Source of the DNA: Clostridia bacterium
GTDB taxonomy: Bacteria > Bacillota > Clostridia > Christensenellales > Borkfalkiaceae
Direction: 5' to 3'
DNA: 30,649 bases
Assembly: GCA_900770685.1 (NCBI GenBank)
Contig: CAAGLC010000082.1
Span: forward strand, 1-30,649
Made by a program: the position numbers and the translations under genes. Below are positions 6,039 to 13,675 of this stretch, piece after piece. Under the pieces are notes generated by a model. It searched no databases and was not told the DNA's origin. It worked only from the letters and a program-made list of their open reading frames with translations. How positions within the stretch are numbered: position 1 is the stretch's first letter; each line of letters begins with the position of its first letter.

Positions 6039-7471
6039 AACAAATCGTTAATCACCGACGGCACAACTTTTATTAAATCACTTGCCGTCATAGTGTACTC
6101 GTTTTGCTCTTTTTTAACTTGTTCTCCCATCTTACCAAATAAATACGCTGAAATAGTTGCGCCGTCAATAAGGTCTAATCCTCTTGCGAGCATACCACAA
6201 GTTAATCCCGATAACACGTCCCCACTTCCTGCTTTTGCCATTCCACTATTGCCAGTTGTATTTATAAAAATAATCTTCCCGTCAGTTATAACGCTTACGG
6301 CACTTTTAAGAAGTACCGTTACCTCATATTCTTTTGCAAATTCGTGCGCGTATTTTATCGGCTCATTAATTATCTCTTCTTTTTTCTTTTCCGATAGCCT
6401 TGAAAATTCTAAAACGTGTGGCGTAATCAATACGTCGCATTTTTTATTTTTTAAAATCTTAACACCGTATTTTGACAAGGTGTTTAACCCGTCTGCATCA
6501 ATTACCAATTTCCCTTTATAGTTTTCAAGCAAAAACTTAATAATTTTATAGTTTTCACGGGTTACTCCCATACCCATACCAACACAAATCGCGTCGCTAC
6601 TTAGCAATTTTTCAATTTGATTTTGATTAAATTTAACGTAATTTGTATCATCATCCAGCGCAACGAAAATACATTCAGGACAAACCCTTAAAAAACTTTC
6701 CATAAGGCTCTTTGGCGCGCACAACGACGAGTATCCCACCCCCGTCTTAAACGCCAAAAGCGCAGAATATGAAAGCATTACGCTACCCGGATAATTTACG
6801 CTACCACCTATAATACAAGCCTTACCAAACGTGCCTTTATTGACGTTTCTTTTCCTGTCTAGGAAAAACTTCCTAACGTCCTGTTCTCTAAGTCTATGGG
6901 CGCAAGCATCCTCCCAAATACTTATTCCAATGTCCCTTACTACCGTTTCTCCACAATAATCCGGACCATCGTTTAAAAAACATCCTAATTTATACTCTTG
7001 TATGCATACGGTTAAATTTGCCTTGATTGAAGCACCCATTACCGTGCCGTTATCACTATTTAATCCACTCGGGATATCGCAAGAAACGACGTATGCGTCT
7101 TTAGAATTAATTTTTTCTATTGCTTGCTTATATCTTCCTTCGACGAGTCTATTCAACCCCGTACCGAATATACAATCTACTATTATATCGTATTTTTTAT
7201 CGAGCAATTTAAAAATACCGTTATTAACGTTTAGTACTGCAACGCTAAAACCGTGTTTTTTTGACAAAATTTCACTAACGACCTTACCGTCTTCCCCATT
7301 GTTGCCTTTACCGATACAAACTAGCACTCTTCCGCCTAAAAATCTTTTAGTTATTTCTTCGACTATGGCGCTACCCGCCCTTTGAATTAAAACTTCTTCG
7401 GGAATATTTAGATGCTTTACGGTATATTCATCCGCCTCGCGCATTTGTTTTGCCGTTAATAATCTTTCCAT
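6035..7471 (-). CDS. nnr: Bifunctional NAD(P)H-hydrate epimerase / ADP-dependent NAD(P)H-hydrate dehydratase
   Basis: A 478-residue fusion that repairs hydrated NADH/NADPH. The N-terminal YjeF-type epimerase (about 1-210) carries GKGNNGEDGK (54-63, usually GPGNNGGDG), CIFGTGL and SCDIPSGLNSDNG. The C-terminal ribokinase-like dehydratase (about 215-478) has KGTFGKACIIGGSVNYPGS, DADGLN, ITPH and the nucleotide/catalytic loop KAGSGDVLSG (GSGD at 415-418). Length is normal for the fused form. The P-to-K and G-to-E changes in the first loop are mild. It is the last gene of the rhaB-tyrS operon; its start overlaps the recX stop by one base. Confidence 0.95.
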   Translation of the reverse strand: MERLLTAKQMREADEYTVKHLNIPEEVLIQRAGSAIVEEITKRFLGGRVLVCIGKGNNGEDGKVVSEILSKKHGFSVAVLNVNNGIFKLLDKKYDIIVDCIFGTGLNRLVEGRYKQAIEKINSKDAYVVSCDIPSGLNSDNGTVMGASIKANLTVCIQEYKLGCFLNDGPDYCGETVVRDIGISIWEDACAHRLREQDVRKFFLDRKRNVNKGTFGKACIIGGSVNYPGSVMLSYSALLAFKTGVGYSSLCAPKSLMESFLRVCPECIFVALDDDTNYVKFNQNQIEKLLSSDAICVGMGMGVTRENYKIIKFLLENYKGKLVIDADGLNTLSKYGVKILKNKKCDVLITPHVLEFSRLSEKKKEEIINEPIKYAHEFAKEYEVTVLLKSAVSVITDGKIIFINTTGNSGMAKAGSGDVLSGLTCGMLARGLDLIDGATISAYLFGKMGEQVKKEQNEYTMTASDLIKVVPSVINDLF

Positions 7472-8085
7472 TACTCTTCTTCTTTTAACTTCATAATCGC
7501 TCTATCTATTTCTTCAAAGGCAAATCCTTTTCCGATTAGATATTTATAGGTCTTTGAATAATTTTCTCTCGTTCGTTCTTTGTTCTTTATATGCTTTACG
7601 GCTAAATTATACGCTAAATCTTCTTCTGTTTCTTCGACCTGGTCGTAAGCCTTTATTATATCTTCCTTCCTTACGCCCTTCTCCATCAATTTAAACTCTA
7701 TAAGTTTTTTTCCTTGCTTTTTTCTCGTGGATTCAATATAGCGTTTACTATATTCAACGTCGTCGATTATATTATATTCGATTAATTTGTTTATAACGTT
7801 ATATATTATTTCTTCCGAGTACCCTTTTTTAGTTAGGTAATCTTTTATTTGCCTTCTCGTCTTGATTGTTTTAGAAAGGTAATCAAGCGCTTTATTTAAC
7901 GCTTTTTCCTTTTCGCTCAAGAAAATAATATTCCCCAGTTCTTTTTGTTCTAGTTCGTCACCAACATTTAAGTGATGAGTTAGAACAGTTTCCATAGAAA
8001 CTCCGGAAAAAAACTCGCCGTCTAAAAATAAATTATATCTTTTCTTGTCCTTTTTTTGAACCTCAATAGCCGTAATTTTAGCCAT
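7471..8085 (-). CDS. recX: Regulatory protein RecX
   Basis: A 204-residue, largely helical and highly charged protein made of repeated three-helix units, as in RecX, which binds RecA filaments and modulates recombination. Recognisable parts are ALDYLSKTIKTRRQIKDYLTKKGY, VINKLIEYNIIDDVEYSKRYIES and the C-terminal KTYKYLIGKGFAFEEIDRAI. The N-terminal beta segment (ITAIEVQKKDKKRYNLFLDGEF) is the variant common in Firmicutes. recA is not in the window. It lies 2 bases after yigZ, inside the operon, so expression follows tyrS rather than an SOS promoter visible here. Confidence 0.9.
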   Translation of the reverse strand: MAKITAIEVQKKDKKRYNLFLDGEFFSGVSMETVLTHHLNVGDELEQKELGNIIFLSEKEKALNKALDYLSKTIKTRRQIKDYLTKKGYSEEIIYNVINKLIEYNIIDDVEYSKRYIESTRKKQGKKLIEFKLMEKGVRKEDIIKAYDQVEETEEDLAYNLAVKHIKNKERTRENYSKTYKYLIGKGFAFEEIDRAIMKLKEEE

Positions 8086-8087
8086 AT

Positions 8088-8726
8088 CTAAACCTTAAAC
8101 GGATGATAGCCGTATTCTTTTTTCGTTATAATTTCCTTGCCGTTAAACAAATCATACAACTTGCTAATAAATCTCTCTTCGCTCGATTGATCTTCAATCT
8201 TTAAAGCAATCTTAAGTTGCACCACGTTGCCGTATTCCACGCTAATTTGTGGGATTTCTAATTTTTTTAACAAGGTTGAAAGTTTTGAAAAACCGTCGTA
8301 GTCTGTAACGATATCCATAAACGCAACTTTATGCATATTCACAACAACCGAAGATTTTATACATTTGCTAACTGCCCCGCCGTACGCTCTAACCAGTCCC
8401 CCAGTTCCTAGTTTTACTCCACCAAAATATCTGGTAACTACGGCAACGACCTTTCTTAATCCGGAATTCCTTAAGATGTTTAACATTGGCATCCCTGCAG
8501 TACCTTGCGGTTCGCCGTCGTCGGAAAACTTTTGCGTTAACCCGTCTTCGTCCGATAGGTATGCATAACAATTGTGATTGGCAAGCGAGTGCTCTTTCCT
8601 TTTTAGCTCGATAAATTCTCTCGCCTGTTCTTCGCTCTCAACGTGTTTTAGACAACATATAAATTTTGAACGACTTATGACCTCAACCGTTTCCGTTTGA
8701 CCTTCAATCGTTAAATAACTCGTCAT
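8088..8726 (-). CDS. YigZ/IMPACT-family protein
   Basis: A 212-residue member of the YigZ (UPF0029, IMPACT N-terminal) family. The signature DDGEPQGTAGMPML and the RYFGGVKLGTGGLVRAYGGA block are both present at their usual positions (about 68-125). The C-terminal third is the DUF1949-like ferredoxin fold. Bacterial members have no settled function; eukaryotic IMPACT acts in translational control, and adjacency to tyrS is suggestive only. Its ATG overlaps the tyrS stop in an ATGA, a sign of coupled translation. Confidence 0.93.
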   Translation of the reverse strand: MTSYLTIEGQTETVEVISRSKFICCLKHVESEEQAREFIELKRKEHSLANHNCYAYLSDEDGLTQKFSDDGEPQGTAGMPMLNILRNSGLRKVVAVVTRYFGGVKLGTGGLVRAYGGAVSKCIKSSVVVNMHKVAFMDIVTDYDGFSKLSTLLKKLEIPQISVEYGNVVQLKIALKIEDQSSEERFISKLYDLFNGKEIITKKEYGYHPFKV

Positions 8727-9937
8727 CTTAAAACAATTTTAACGTGAACTTTTTTGCCTTTGTGCAATATAAATTCACCCTTTTCCTTTAATTCGGGGTC
8801 AATTTTTGCAAATGCGTCCGTAATTTTACTCTGCTCTATTGACACACCGCCACCTTCTATCAATCTCTTTGCTTCGCCTTTAGATTTAGCCTGTCCTATC
8901 GCAACTAAGAGTTCTGAAACGAATTCCGTTTGCTTATCAACTTCAAAAGTTGGCATATCCTGTTCGTTCCCACCACCGAAAGCTGCTTTTGCTTGTCTTT
9001 CTGCTTCTTTTGCTTTCTCTTCGCCGTGGACTAGTTTGGTTACTTCGAACGCTAAAACTTCTTTGGCTTTATTTAGTCTTTCATCTTGATATTTAGTTAA
9101 CTCTTTTATTTCTTCCATATCCATGAAGGTTAAAAGTCTCATACACTCTTCAACCTTAACGTCTTCAACGTTTCTGAAATATTGATAGAAATCGTAAACA
9201 GAGCATTTATTTTCGTCGAGCCACAAAGCGCCTTTTTGAGTCTTACCCATCTTCTTGCCTTCGCTATTTAACAAAAGCGTACAAGTCAAACAGAACGCGC
9301 TCTTTCTTTCTTTTCTTCTAATCAAATCAACGCCCGCCAACATATTACTCCATTGATCGTCACCACCGACTTCCAACGTGCAACCGTAATTCTGATTAAG
9401 ATATAGAAAATCGTATCCTTGCATTAACATATAGTTAAACTCAAGGAAGGTTAATCCCTTTTCCATCCTTTGCTTAAAGCACTCTGCGGTAAGCATTTTA
9501 TTAACGGAAAAATACGCGCCGATATCTCTTAAAAAATCAACGTAGTTAAGATTTAGTAACCAATCTGCGTTATTTGCTATTATTGCGGGGTTTTCCCCTT
9601 CAAAATTTATAAATCTCGACATTTGTTTTTTGAAACAGTCGATATTATGATTAATCGTTTCCTTGGTAAGCATTTGACGCATATCGCTTCTTCCCGATGG
9701 ATCGCCAATCATACCCGTTCCACCACCGAATAAAGCTATAGGTTTATGTCCGTATCTTTGCATCCACGCCATTGCCATTATTGGAATATAATGTCCTATA
9801 TGCAAACTGTCTGCCGTGGGATCAAATCCAACGTAAAAAGCAACGCTCTCTTCTCCTAACTTCTTTATTAACTCTTCTTCGTATATGGTTTGTTTTATAA
9901 ATCCTCTTTCTTTTAGTACGTCGAATACGTTCTTCAT
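8723..9937 (-). CDS. tyrS: Tyrosyl-tRNA synthetase
   Basis: A 404-residue class I synthetase that charges tRNA-Tyr. Visible motifs are HIGH (46-49, within DSLHIGHY), the tyrosine pocket NYMLMQGYDFLYL, the GGDDQWSNMLAGVDLIRR block and the KMSKS-equivalent KMGKT (229-233, a usual TyrRS variant). The C-terminal S4-like RNA-binding domain (about 340-404) includes AKRLIEGGGVSIEQSKI. The gap to the upstream rhamnulokinase gene is only 10 bases, so the T-box leader frequent before tyrS in Firmicutes cannot be present directly upstream. AGGAGA precedes the ATG. Confidence 0.97.
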   Translation of the reverse strand: MKNVFDVLKERGFIKQTIYEEELIKKLGEESVAFYVGFDPTADSLHIGHYIPIMAMAWMQRYGHKPIALFGGGTGMIGDPSGRSDMRQMLTKETINHNIDCFKKQMSRFINFEGENPAIIANNADWLLNLNYVDFLRDIGAYFSVNKMLTAECFKQRMEKGLTFLEFNYMLMQGYDFLYLNQNYGCTLEVGGDDQWSNMLAGVDLIRRKERKSAFCLTCTLLLNSEGKKMGKTQKGALWLDENKCSVYDFYQYFRNVEDVKVEECMRLLTFMDMEEIKELTKYQDERLNKAKEVLAFEVTKLVHGEEKAKEAERQAKAAFGGGNEQDMPTFEVDKQTEFVSELLVAIGQAKSKGEAKRLIEGGGVSIEQSKITDAFAKIDPELKEKGEFILHKGKKVHVKIVLR

Positions 9938-9947
9938 ATATCTTCTC

Positions 9948-11342
9948 CTAGTTTACTTCCTTTATTTCAAATGATGTTCTAATTAGTTTTTTTGCTTCAG
10001 GCAAATCTTTTATTTCTCCGTAGGCAAGCATTTGAGCAATTACGTTACCAGTAGCCGTCGCCTCTATTGGACCGGCAACCACAGTTCTATTGGTGGACTT
10101 TGCCGTTAATTCGTTAAGCATTGCGTTTTGACATCCTCCGCCTACGATATTTATTTTCTCAAATTTTTCGCCTGTCATTTGCTCTATTTGGTTTATCGTT
10201 TGAGCATATGAATCTGCAAGACTTGAATAGACTAATAATACGATTTCTCCTATCGTTTCAGGTTGTTTTTGACCGGTCCTGGCGCAATAATTTTTAAGCG
10301 CTTCTATCATACTTTCAGGTGCGAAAAAGGACATATCATTTACTTCTACTCTACTGTTAAAGTCTTTTACCTTTCTCGCCTCGTCAACGAAATCAAAAAA
10401 ACTGTATTTATCGTTAAGCTCTTTCTTTACGCATTGAATCATCCATAATCCCATAATATTTTTTAAAAATCTTATGGTCTTATTATATCCACCCTCGTTT
10501 GTAAAGCCTTGTTCCTTCGCTTCTTCGGTTAGGCAAGGAACAGACGCTTCAATACCCATTAAAGACCAAGTTCCACTCGATATGTAAAGGGCTTTTTCTT
10601 GGCTTGGCACCGCCATTACCGCGCTAGCCGTATCGTGCGTTGCCGGTAAACACACAGTCGCTTCAAAGCCAACTTCGTTTGCAACTTCTTTAGAAAGATT
10701 GCCCAACACAACACCCGGTTGACTAAGCGGTAAAAACAATTCTTTGTTAAACCCTAATTTTTCAATTAATTCATAATCCCACTCTCTAGTTTTAGCGTTG
10801 ACTAGTCCGCTCGTTGACGCGATGGTAAATTCGTTAGATTTAACACCCGTTAATTTATAGTGCAAATAGTCTGGAGTCATCAAAAAACTTTTTGCTTTAT
10901 CAAGTTTTTTCGATAATTTATCCGCGTATAACTGATAAATGGTATTGTAAACCTGCTTTTGCGTTCCCGTTAAGCGATAAGCGTCACTTTCTGAAATTAT
11001 TTCGTGAACTTCATCTATAACCTTACTCGTCCTTTCGTCACGATAAGAATAAATCTCGCCTATAAGTTGATCGTTTTCATCTAACAACGCATAGTCAACA
11101 CCCCAAGTATCGATACCAATACTTACGGGAATTTTACCTAGTTCAGCACACTTTTTTAATCCCTGTTTGACGTTGAAAAATAAATCCTCGTGATCCCAAC
11201 ATAGTTTCTCGCCCTTTTTAACTGCGCCGTTCTTAAACCTATAAATCTCCTCAAGTTGAAGTTTTCCGTTTTCTATAAAGCCTAAAATATGCCTGCCACT
11301 ACTTGCACCTATATCTATTGCTAAAAAATAACGCGTGTTCAT
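9948..11342 (-). CDS. rhaB: Rhamnulokinase (FGGY carbohydrate kinase)
   Basis: The 464-residue kinase phosphorylates L-rhamnulose in the cytoplasm. FGGY motifs are clear: IDIGASSGRH (first phosphate loop), GIDTWGVDYALL, THDTASAVMAVP, SGTWSLMGIE and IVGGGCQNAMLNELTA followed by AGPIEATATGN, the last being close to known RhaB proteins. The start is taken as ATG 11340-11342, five bases after AGGGG; a GTG two codons upstream leaves no room for the ribosome site. It has its own strong promoter and heads the operon with tyrS. No rhaA, rhaD or rhamnose transporter is nearby, which is odd for a catabolic gene. Other FGGY substrates (fuculose) are less likely. Confidence 0.9.
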   Translation of the reverse strand: MNTRYFLAIDIGASSGRHILGFIENGKLQLEEIYRFKNGAVKKGEKLCWDHEDLFFNVKQGLKKCAELGKIPVSIGIDTWGVDYALLDENDQLIGEIYSYRDERTSKVIDEVHEIISESDAYRLTGTQKQVYNTIYQLYADKLSKKLDKAKSFLMTPDYLHYKLTGVKSNEFTIASTSGLVNAKTREWDYELIEKLGFNKELFLPLSQPGVVLGNLSKEVANEVGFEATVCLPATHDTASAVMAVPSQEKALYISSGTWSLMGIEASVPCLTEEAKEQGFTNEGGYNKTIRFLKNIMGLWMIQCVKKELNDKYSFFDFVDEARKVKDFNSRVEVNDMSFFAPESMIEALKNYCARTGQKQPETIGEIVLLVYSSLADSYAQTINQIEQMTGEKFEKINIVGGGCQNAMLNELTAKSTNRTVVAGPIEATATGNVIAQMLAYGEIKDLPEAKKLIRTSFEIKEVN

Positions 11343-11387
11343 ATACACCCCTACATATTGTTTATTTCTACTCGATAACTACTATAT

Positions 11388-11416
11388 ATTATATAACAAT
11401 ATTTTAGTTAAGTCAA
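11388..11416 (-). promoter_or_regulatory. Promoter of the rhaB-tyrS-yigZ-recX-nnr operon
   Basis: On the minus strand, TTGACT (11411-11416), a 17-base spacer and TATAAT (11388-11393) precede rhaB by about 45 bases. The remaining gap shows no T-box or other leader structure. Confidence 0.88.
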
Positions 11417-11450
11417 CGGTAAATAGTACAATCTGAACGGGAGAAAACAA

Positions 11451-11475
11451 AAAAAACGCATATAAAATGCGTTTT
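11451..11475 (-). terminator. Terminator of the minD-minE operon
   Basis: A 9-bp stem (11453-11461 with 11467-11475, AAAACGCAT/ATGCGTTTT) is followed by eight T on the minus strand, just past the minE-like stop codon. Confidence 0.9.
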
Positions 11476-11500
11476 ATTTTTAGCTTTTTTATTATTCAAT

Positions 11501-11737
11501 TTAATTTGGAATATTGATAAAGCTTTTTATTTGACTACACGAAAAACTTATCCTTACCAAAAATTCCTTGCCGTCCTTTTCCATTTCCACTACGGGCACA
11601 CTATTAAGGTAAAAATATTCCGATAATAAACTTGACAAATCACATTCTAGCAGTTTTATAAAGTCATCTTTTAACCTTAATCTATCGCTATTTAGCATTG
11701 TTTCAACTCGCATCAACTCGTCGTTTTTCTTCTTCAT
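11501..11737 (-). CDS. Diverged MinE-like topological specificity factor
   Basis: A 78-residue protein whose layout follows MinE: a helix around VETMLNSDRLRLKDDFIKLL corresponding to the MinD-contact helix, then DLSSLLSEYFYLNSVPVVEM, matching the family's IxxVIxKYxxID segment, then a beta strand KEFLVRISFS. The short N-terminal amphipathic helix of E. coli MinE (LLDFF...) is missing or replaced by a Lys-rich start. It should stimulate MinD ATPase and move it off the membrane. Identification rests mainly on the four-base overlap with minD plus this weak similarity. Confidence 0.7.
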   Translation of the reverse strand: MKKKNDELMRVETMLNSDRLRLKDDFIKLLECDLSSLLSEYFYLNSVPVVEMEKDGKEFLVRISFSCSQIKSFINIPN

Positions 11738-12522
11738 ACACCCTTTTTTATACTCCTTCTAATACTACCGAAAAAACCGGAATATTTATTAGTAACGTCA
11801 AATATTTTCGCCGTGTTTTTTATCAAGTTATTCGCTAAGATTTTATAAGCCTTAAACGAGTCGCTTCGTTTAGATAAAGCATATCCACCCGACAAAAAAA
11901 CTTCATCCTCTTCTGGCAAAACACCGATAAGTTCTACCCTTAATAAATCTTGTATTTCTCTCGGCATCATCATTTTATCATTCATAATTAAGTCGCCCCT
12001 TGCCCTATTCACTACCAGTTTAATACTTTCCGGCTTATAACTTCTTAAAACCGTTATAACTTTATCGGCATCTCTTAAACTCGTTAGAGTTGGCGTTGCG
12101 ACGACTATCGCTTCTTCAGAACAGGAAACAGCGCGGTGAAAACCTAAGTCTATTCCCGCAGGACAATCTATTAATATAAAATCGAAAAGCCCTTCAAGAC
12201 CGTTAATTATTAAACGAATTTGTTGCCCGGTTATTTGAGTAAACGCATTTACGTTGCCGGAAGGCAATACGAATAGATTCTTTCTATCATTATCTTGAAT
12301 TAACGCTTGCTTTACTCTACAACGACCGTCTATAACGTCGTTCATATCGTAAACTATTTTGTTTTCCACTCCTAAAACTACGTCTAAATTATTAAGTCCA
12401 AAATCAACGTCAACGAGAACGACGCGTTGACCTAGTTCGGCTAACGCTCTGCCTAGATTTGCCGTGAGCGTGGTTTTTCCAACGCCACCTTTTCCCGACG
12501 TAACAACTATTTTCCGTGCCAC
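11734..12522 (-). CDS. minD: Septum site-determining ATPase MinD
   Basis: A 262-residue ParA/MinD ATPase that positions division by membrane cycling. It has the deviant Walker A GKGGVGKTT (10-18) with the signature lysine, VDVDFGLNNLD (switch I), and LIDCPAGID (Walker B/switch II). The C-terminal amphipathic membrane-targeting helix GFFGSIRRSIKKGV has alternating aromatic and basic residues as in known MinD. The start is GTG at 12520-12522 behind a GGGGGG ribosome site. A minE-like gene follows with overlap; no minC is in the window. A terminator hairpin separates it from the MreB-like gene, so it probably has its own promoter. Confidence 0.95.
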   Translation of the reverse strand: MARKIVVTSGKGGVGKTTLTANLGRALAELGQRVVLVDVDFGLNNLDVVLGVENKIVYDMNDVIDGRCRVKQALIQDNDRKNLFVLPSGNVNAFTQITGQQIRLIINGLEGLFDFILIDCPAGIDLGFHRAVSCSEEAIVVATPTLTSLRDADKVITVLRSYKPESIKLVVNRARGDLIMNDKMMMPREIQDLLRVELIGVLPEEDEVFLSGGYALSKRSDSFKAYKILANNLIKNTAKIFDVTNKYSGFFGSIRRSIKKGV

Positions 12523-12550
12523 ATTATCCCCCCCCAGACATTAATATAAC

Positions 12551-12599
12551 AAAAAAAATATCGTGCATTTTGATATTTTATCAAAAATTACACGATATT
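12551..12599 (-). terminator. Long hairpin terminator between mreB-like gene and minD
   Basis: An outer 9-bp stem (12557-12565 with 12591-12599, AATATCGTG/CACGATATT) encloses a second stem (12568-12575 with 12579-12586), and eight T follow on the minus strand. It ends only about 30 bases before the minD start codon. Confidence 0.85.
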
Positions 12600-12622
12600 C
12601 TGTCGCTTTTTTTATTTTATTT

Positions 12623-13627
12623 TTAATACTCAATACTTACTTTTTTGAGTATTTCCTTATCCCCAATTGCTATTCCGCCACCTAAAACTACCGAATACAA
12701 CCCGTCCTTAGCGATACTAACCTTAAAGCCGAGTTTATCGCTAAAATATCTTTCTAAGCCATAAACGGATGAGTTTTTACCAGATACGTAAACTCCCGAA
12801 CGACGTATTTCGGAAGCCGTTTCCGGTGGCAGTTTTTTAATAATACTTTGCGTTAGCTTTGCTATACGATCAAAATAGGCTTTTATAGGCAATAAAATAT
12901 CTCCTGCTCTAACCGTCATAGTTTTAACTTCTCCAGTTAAAACGTTTCTGCCACTAACTATCGCGCTAAGCCCGTCGCCCTCATCCAAACTTCCTATTTC
13001 ATTTTTAAGTTTTTCAGCCGTTTGAAGACCTATTTGAACGCCGAATCTTTCAGACAAATAATCTATTATATCCGCGCTTATTTTGTTTGACCCGTAATTA
13101 ATTGATAATCCGGCAATTACGCCCGATAACGAAAGCGCCGAAACACTGGTCGTTCCACCACCCATATCAATCACTAATCTTGCAGACGAATCAGCAAGCG
13201 CAATCCTTTGACCTAATGCGGAAAGCATAGGTTTTTCTGCAAAATACACCTTTCCTAGCCCCACCGCCGTTGCAACTTTTTTATACTTTGCCAAAATATC
13301 CGAGGTTACTCCGCAAGGTACTCCGAATATCACCGACGGTGACGACAATTTATTCTTAAATCCAACCTTATTTAAAAATGAAGACAACATCTTAATCGCT
13401 ACTTTTTCATTAACGATTTCCCCTTCAAACACGGGAAACACTATCTTCATATCTTTAGTGGTTTTACCTATTAACTTATACGCCTCTTTACCGAGCGCTT
13501 TTATCTCACAATCAGAGTTGTCCAAAACGGCAGCGACGGTAGGCTCACTAAGCACCACTCCACTACCGAGTTTATATATACTGGTATAACTACTGTCAAA
13601 ATCTATCGCAAATTTTAATTGTGACAT
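12623..13627 (-). CDS. Diverged MreB-like actin-fold protein
   Basis: The 334-residue actin-fold protein aligns along its whole length with MreB: EPTVAAVL, KLIGKTTKDM, FGVPCGVTS, VIDMGGGTTSVSALSLSGV, LQTAEKLKNEIGS, GRNVLTGEVKTMTV and LGGGIAIG. The nucleotide-site motifs are altered: the first phosphate loop is AIDFDSSYTS instead of the family's GIDLGTANT, the adenosine loop is VSGKNSS instead of LTGGGAL, and the Glu-Glu-Pro segment is EKP. ATP binding or turnover may be changed. The start is ATG 13625-13627, four bases after AAGGAG; an upstream in-frame TTG is not used. It follows a Ppx/GppA gene and precedes minD-minE. It is probably a paralogue rather than the main MreB. Confidence 0.85.
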   Translation of the reverse strand: MSQLKFAIDFDSSYTSIYKLGSGVVLSEPTVAAVLDNSDCEIKALGKEAYKLIGKTTKDMKIVFPVFEGEIVNEKVAIKMLSSFLNKVGFKNKLSSPSVIFGVPCGVTSDILAKYKKVATAVGLGKVYFAEKPMLSALGQRIALADSSARLVIDMGGGTTSVSALSLSGVIAGLSINYGSNKISADIIDYLSERFGVQIGLQTAEKLKNEIGSLDEGDGLSAIVSGRNVLTGEVKTMTVRAGDILLPIKAYFDRIAKLTQSIIKKLPPETASEIRRSGVYVSGKNSSVYGLERYFSDKLGFKVSIAKDGLYSVVLGGGIAIGDKEILKKVSIEY

Positions 13628-13642
13628 ATTTCTCCTTAAAAA

Positions 13643-13667
13643 CAAACGCCGTATTATACGACGTTTG
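13643..13667 (-). other. Intercistronic hairpin between ppx and the mreB-like gene
   Basis: CAAACG/CGTTTG, then a mismatch, then CGTA/TACG with a TTA loop forms a compact hairpin followed on the minus strand by five T, directly before the AAGGAG of the mreB-like gene. It could be a partial terminator or RNA-stability element. Confidence 0.5.
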
Positions 13668-13675
13668 CCTCCTTG

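Noticed and set aside
9938..9947. T-box leader expected before tyrS
   Set aside because: Only 10 bases separate rhaB from tyrS, and the 5' region of rhaB also shows no T-box-like structure.
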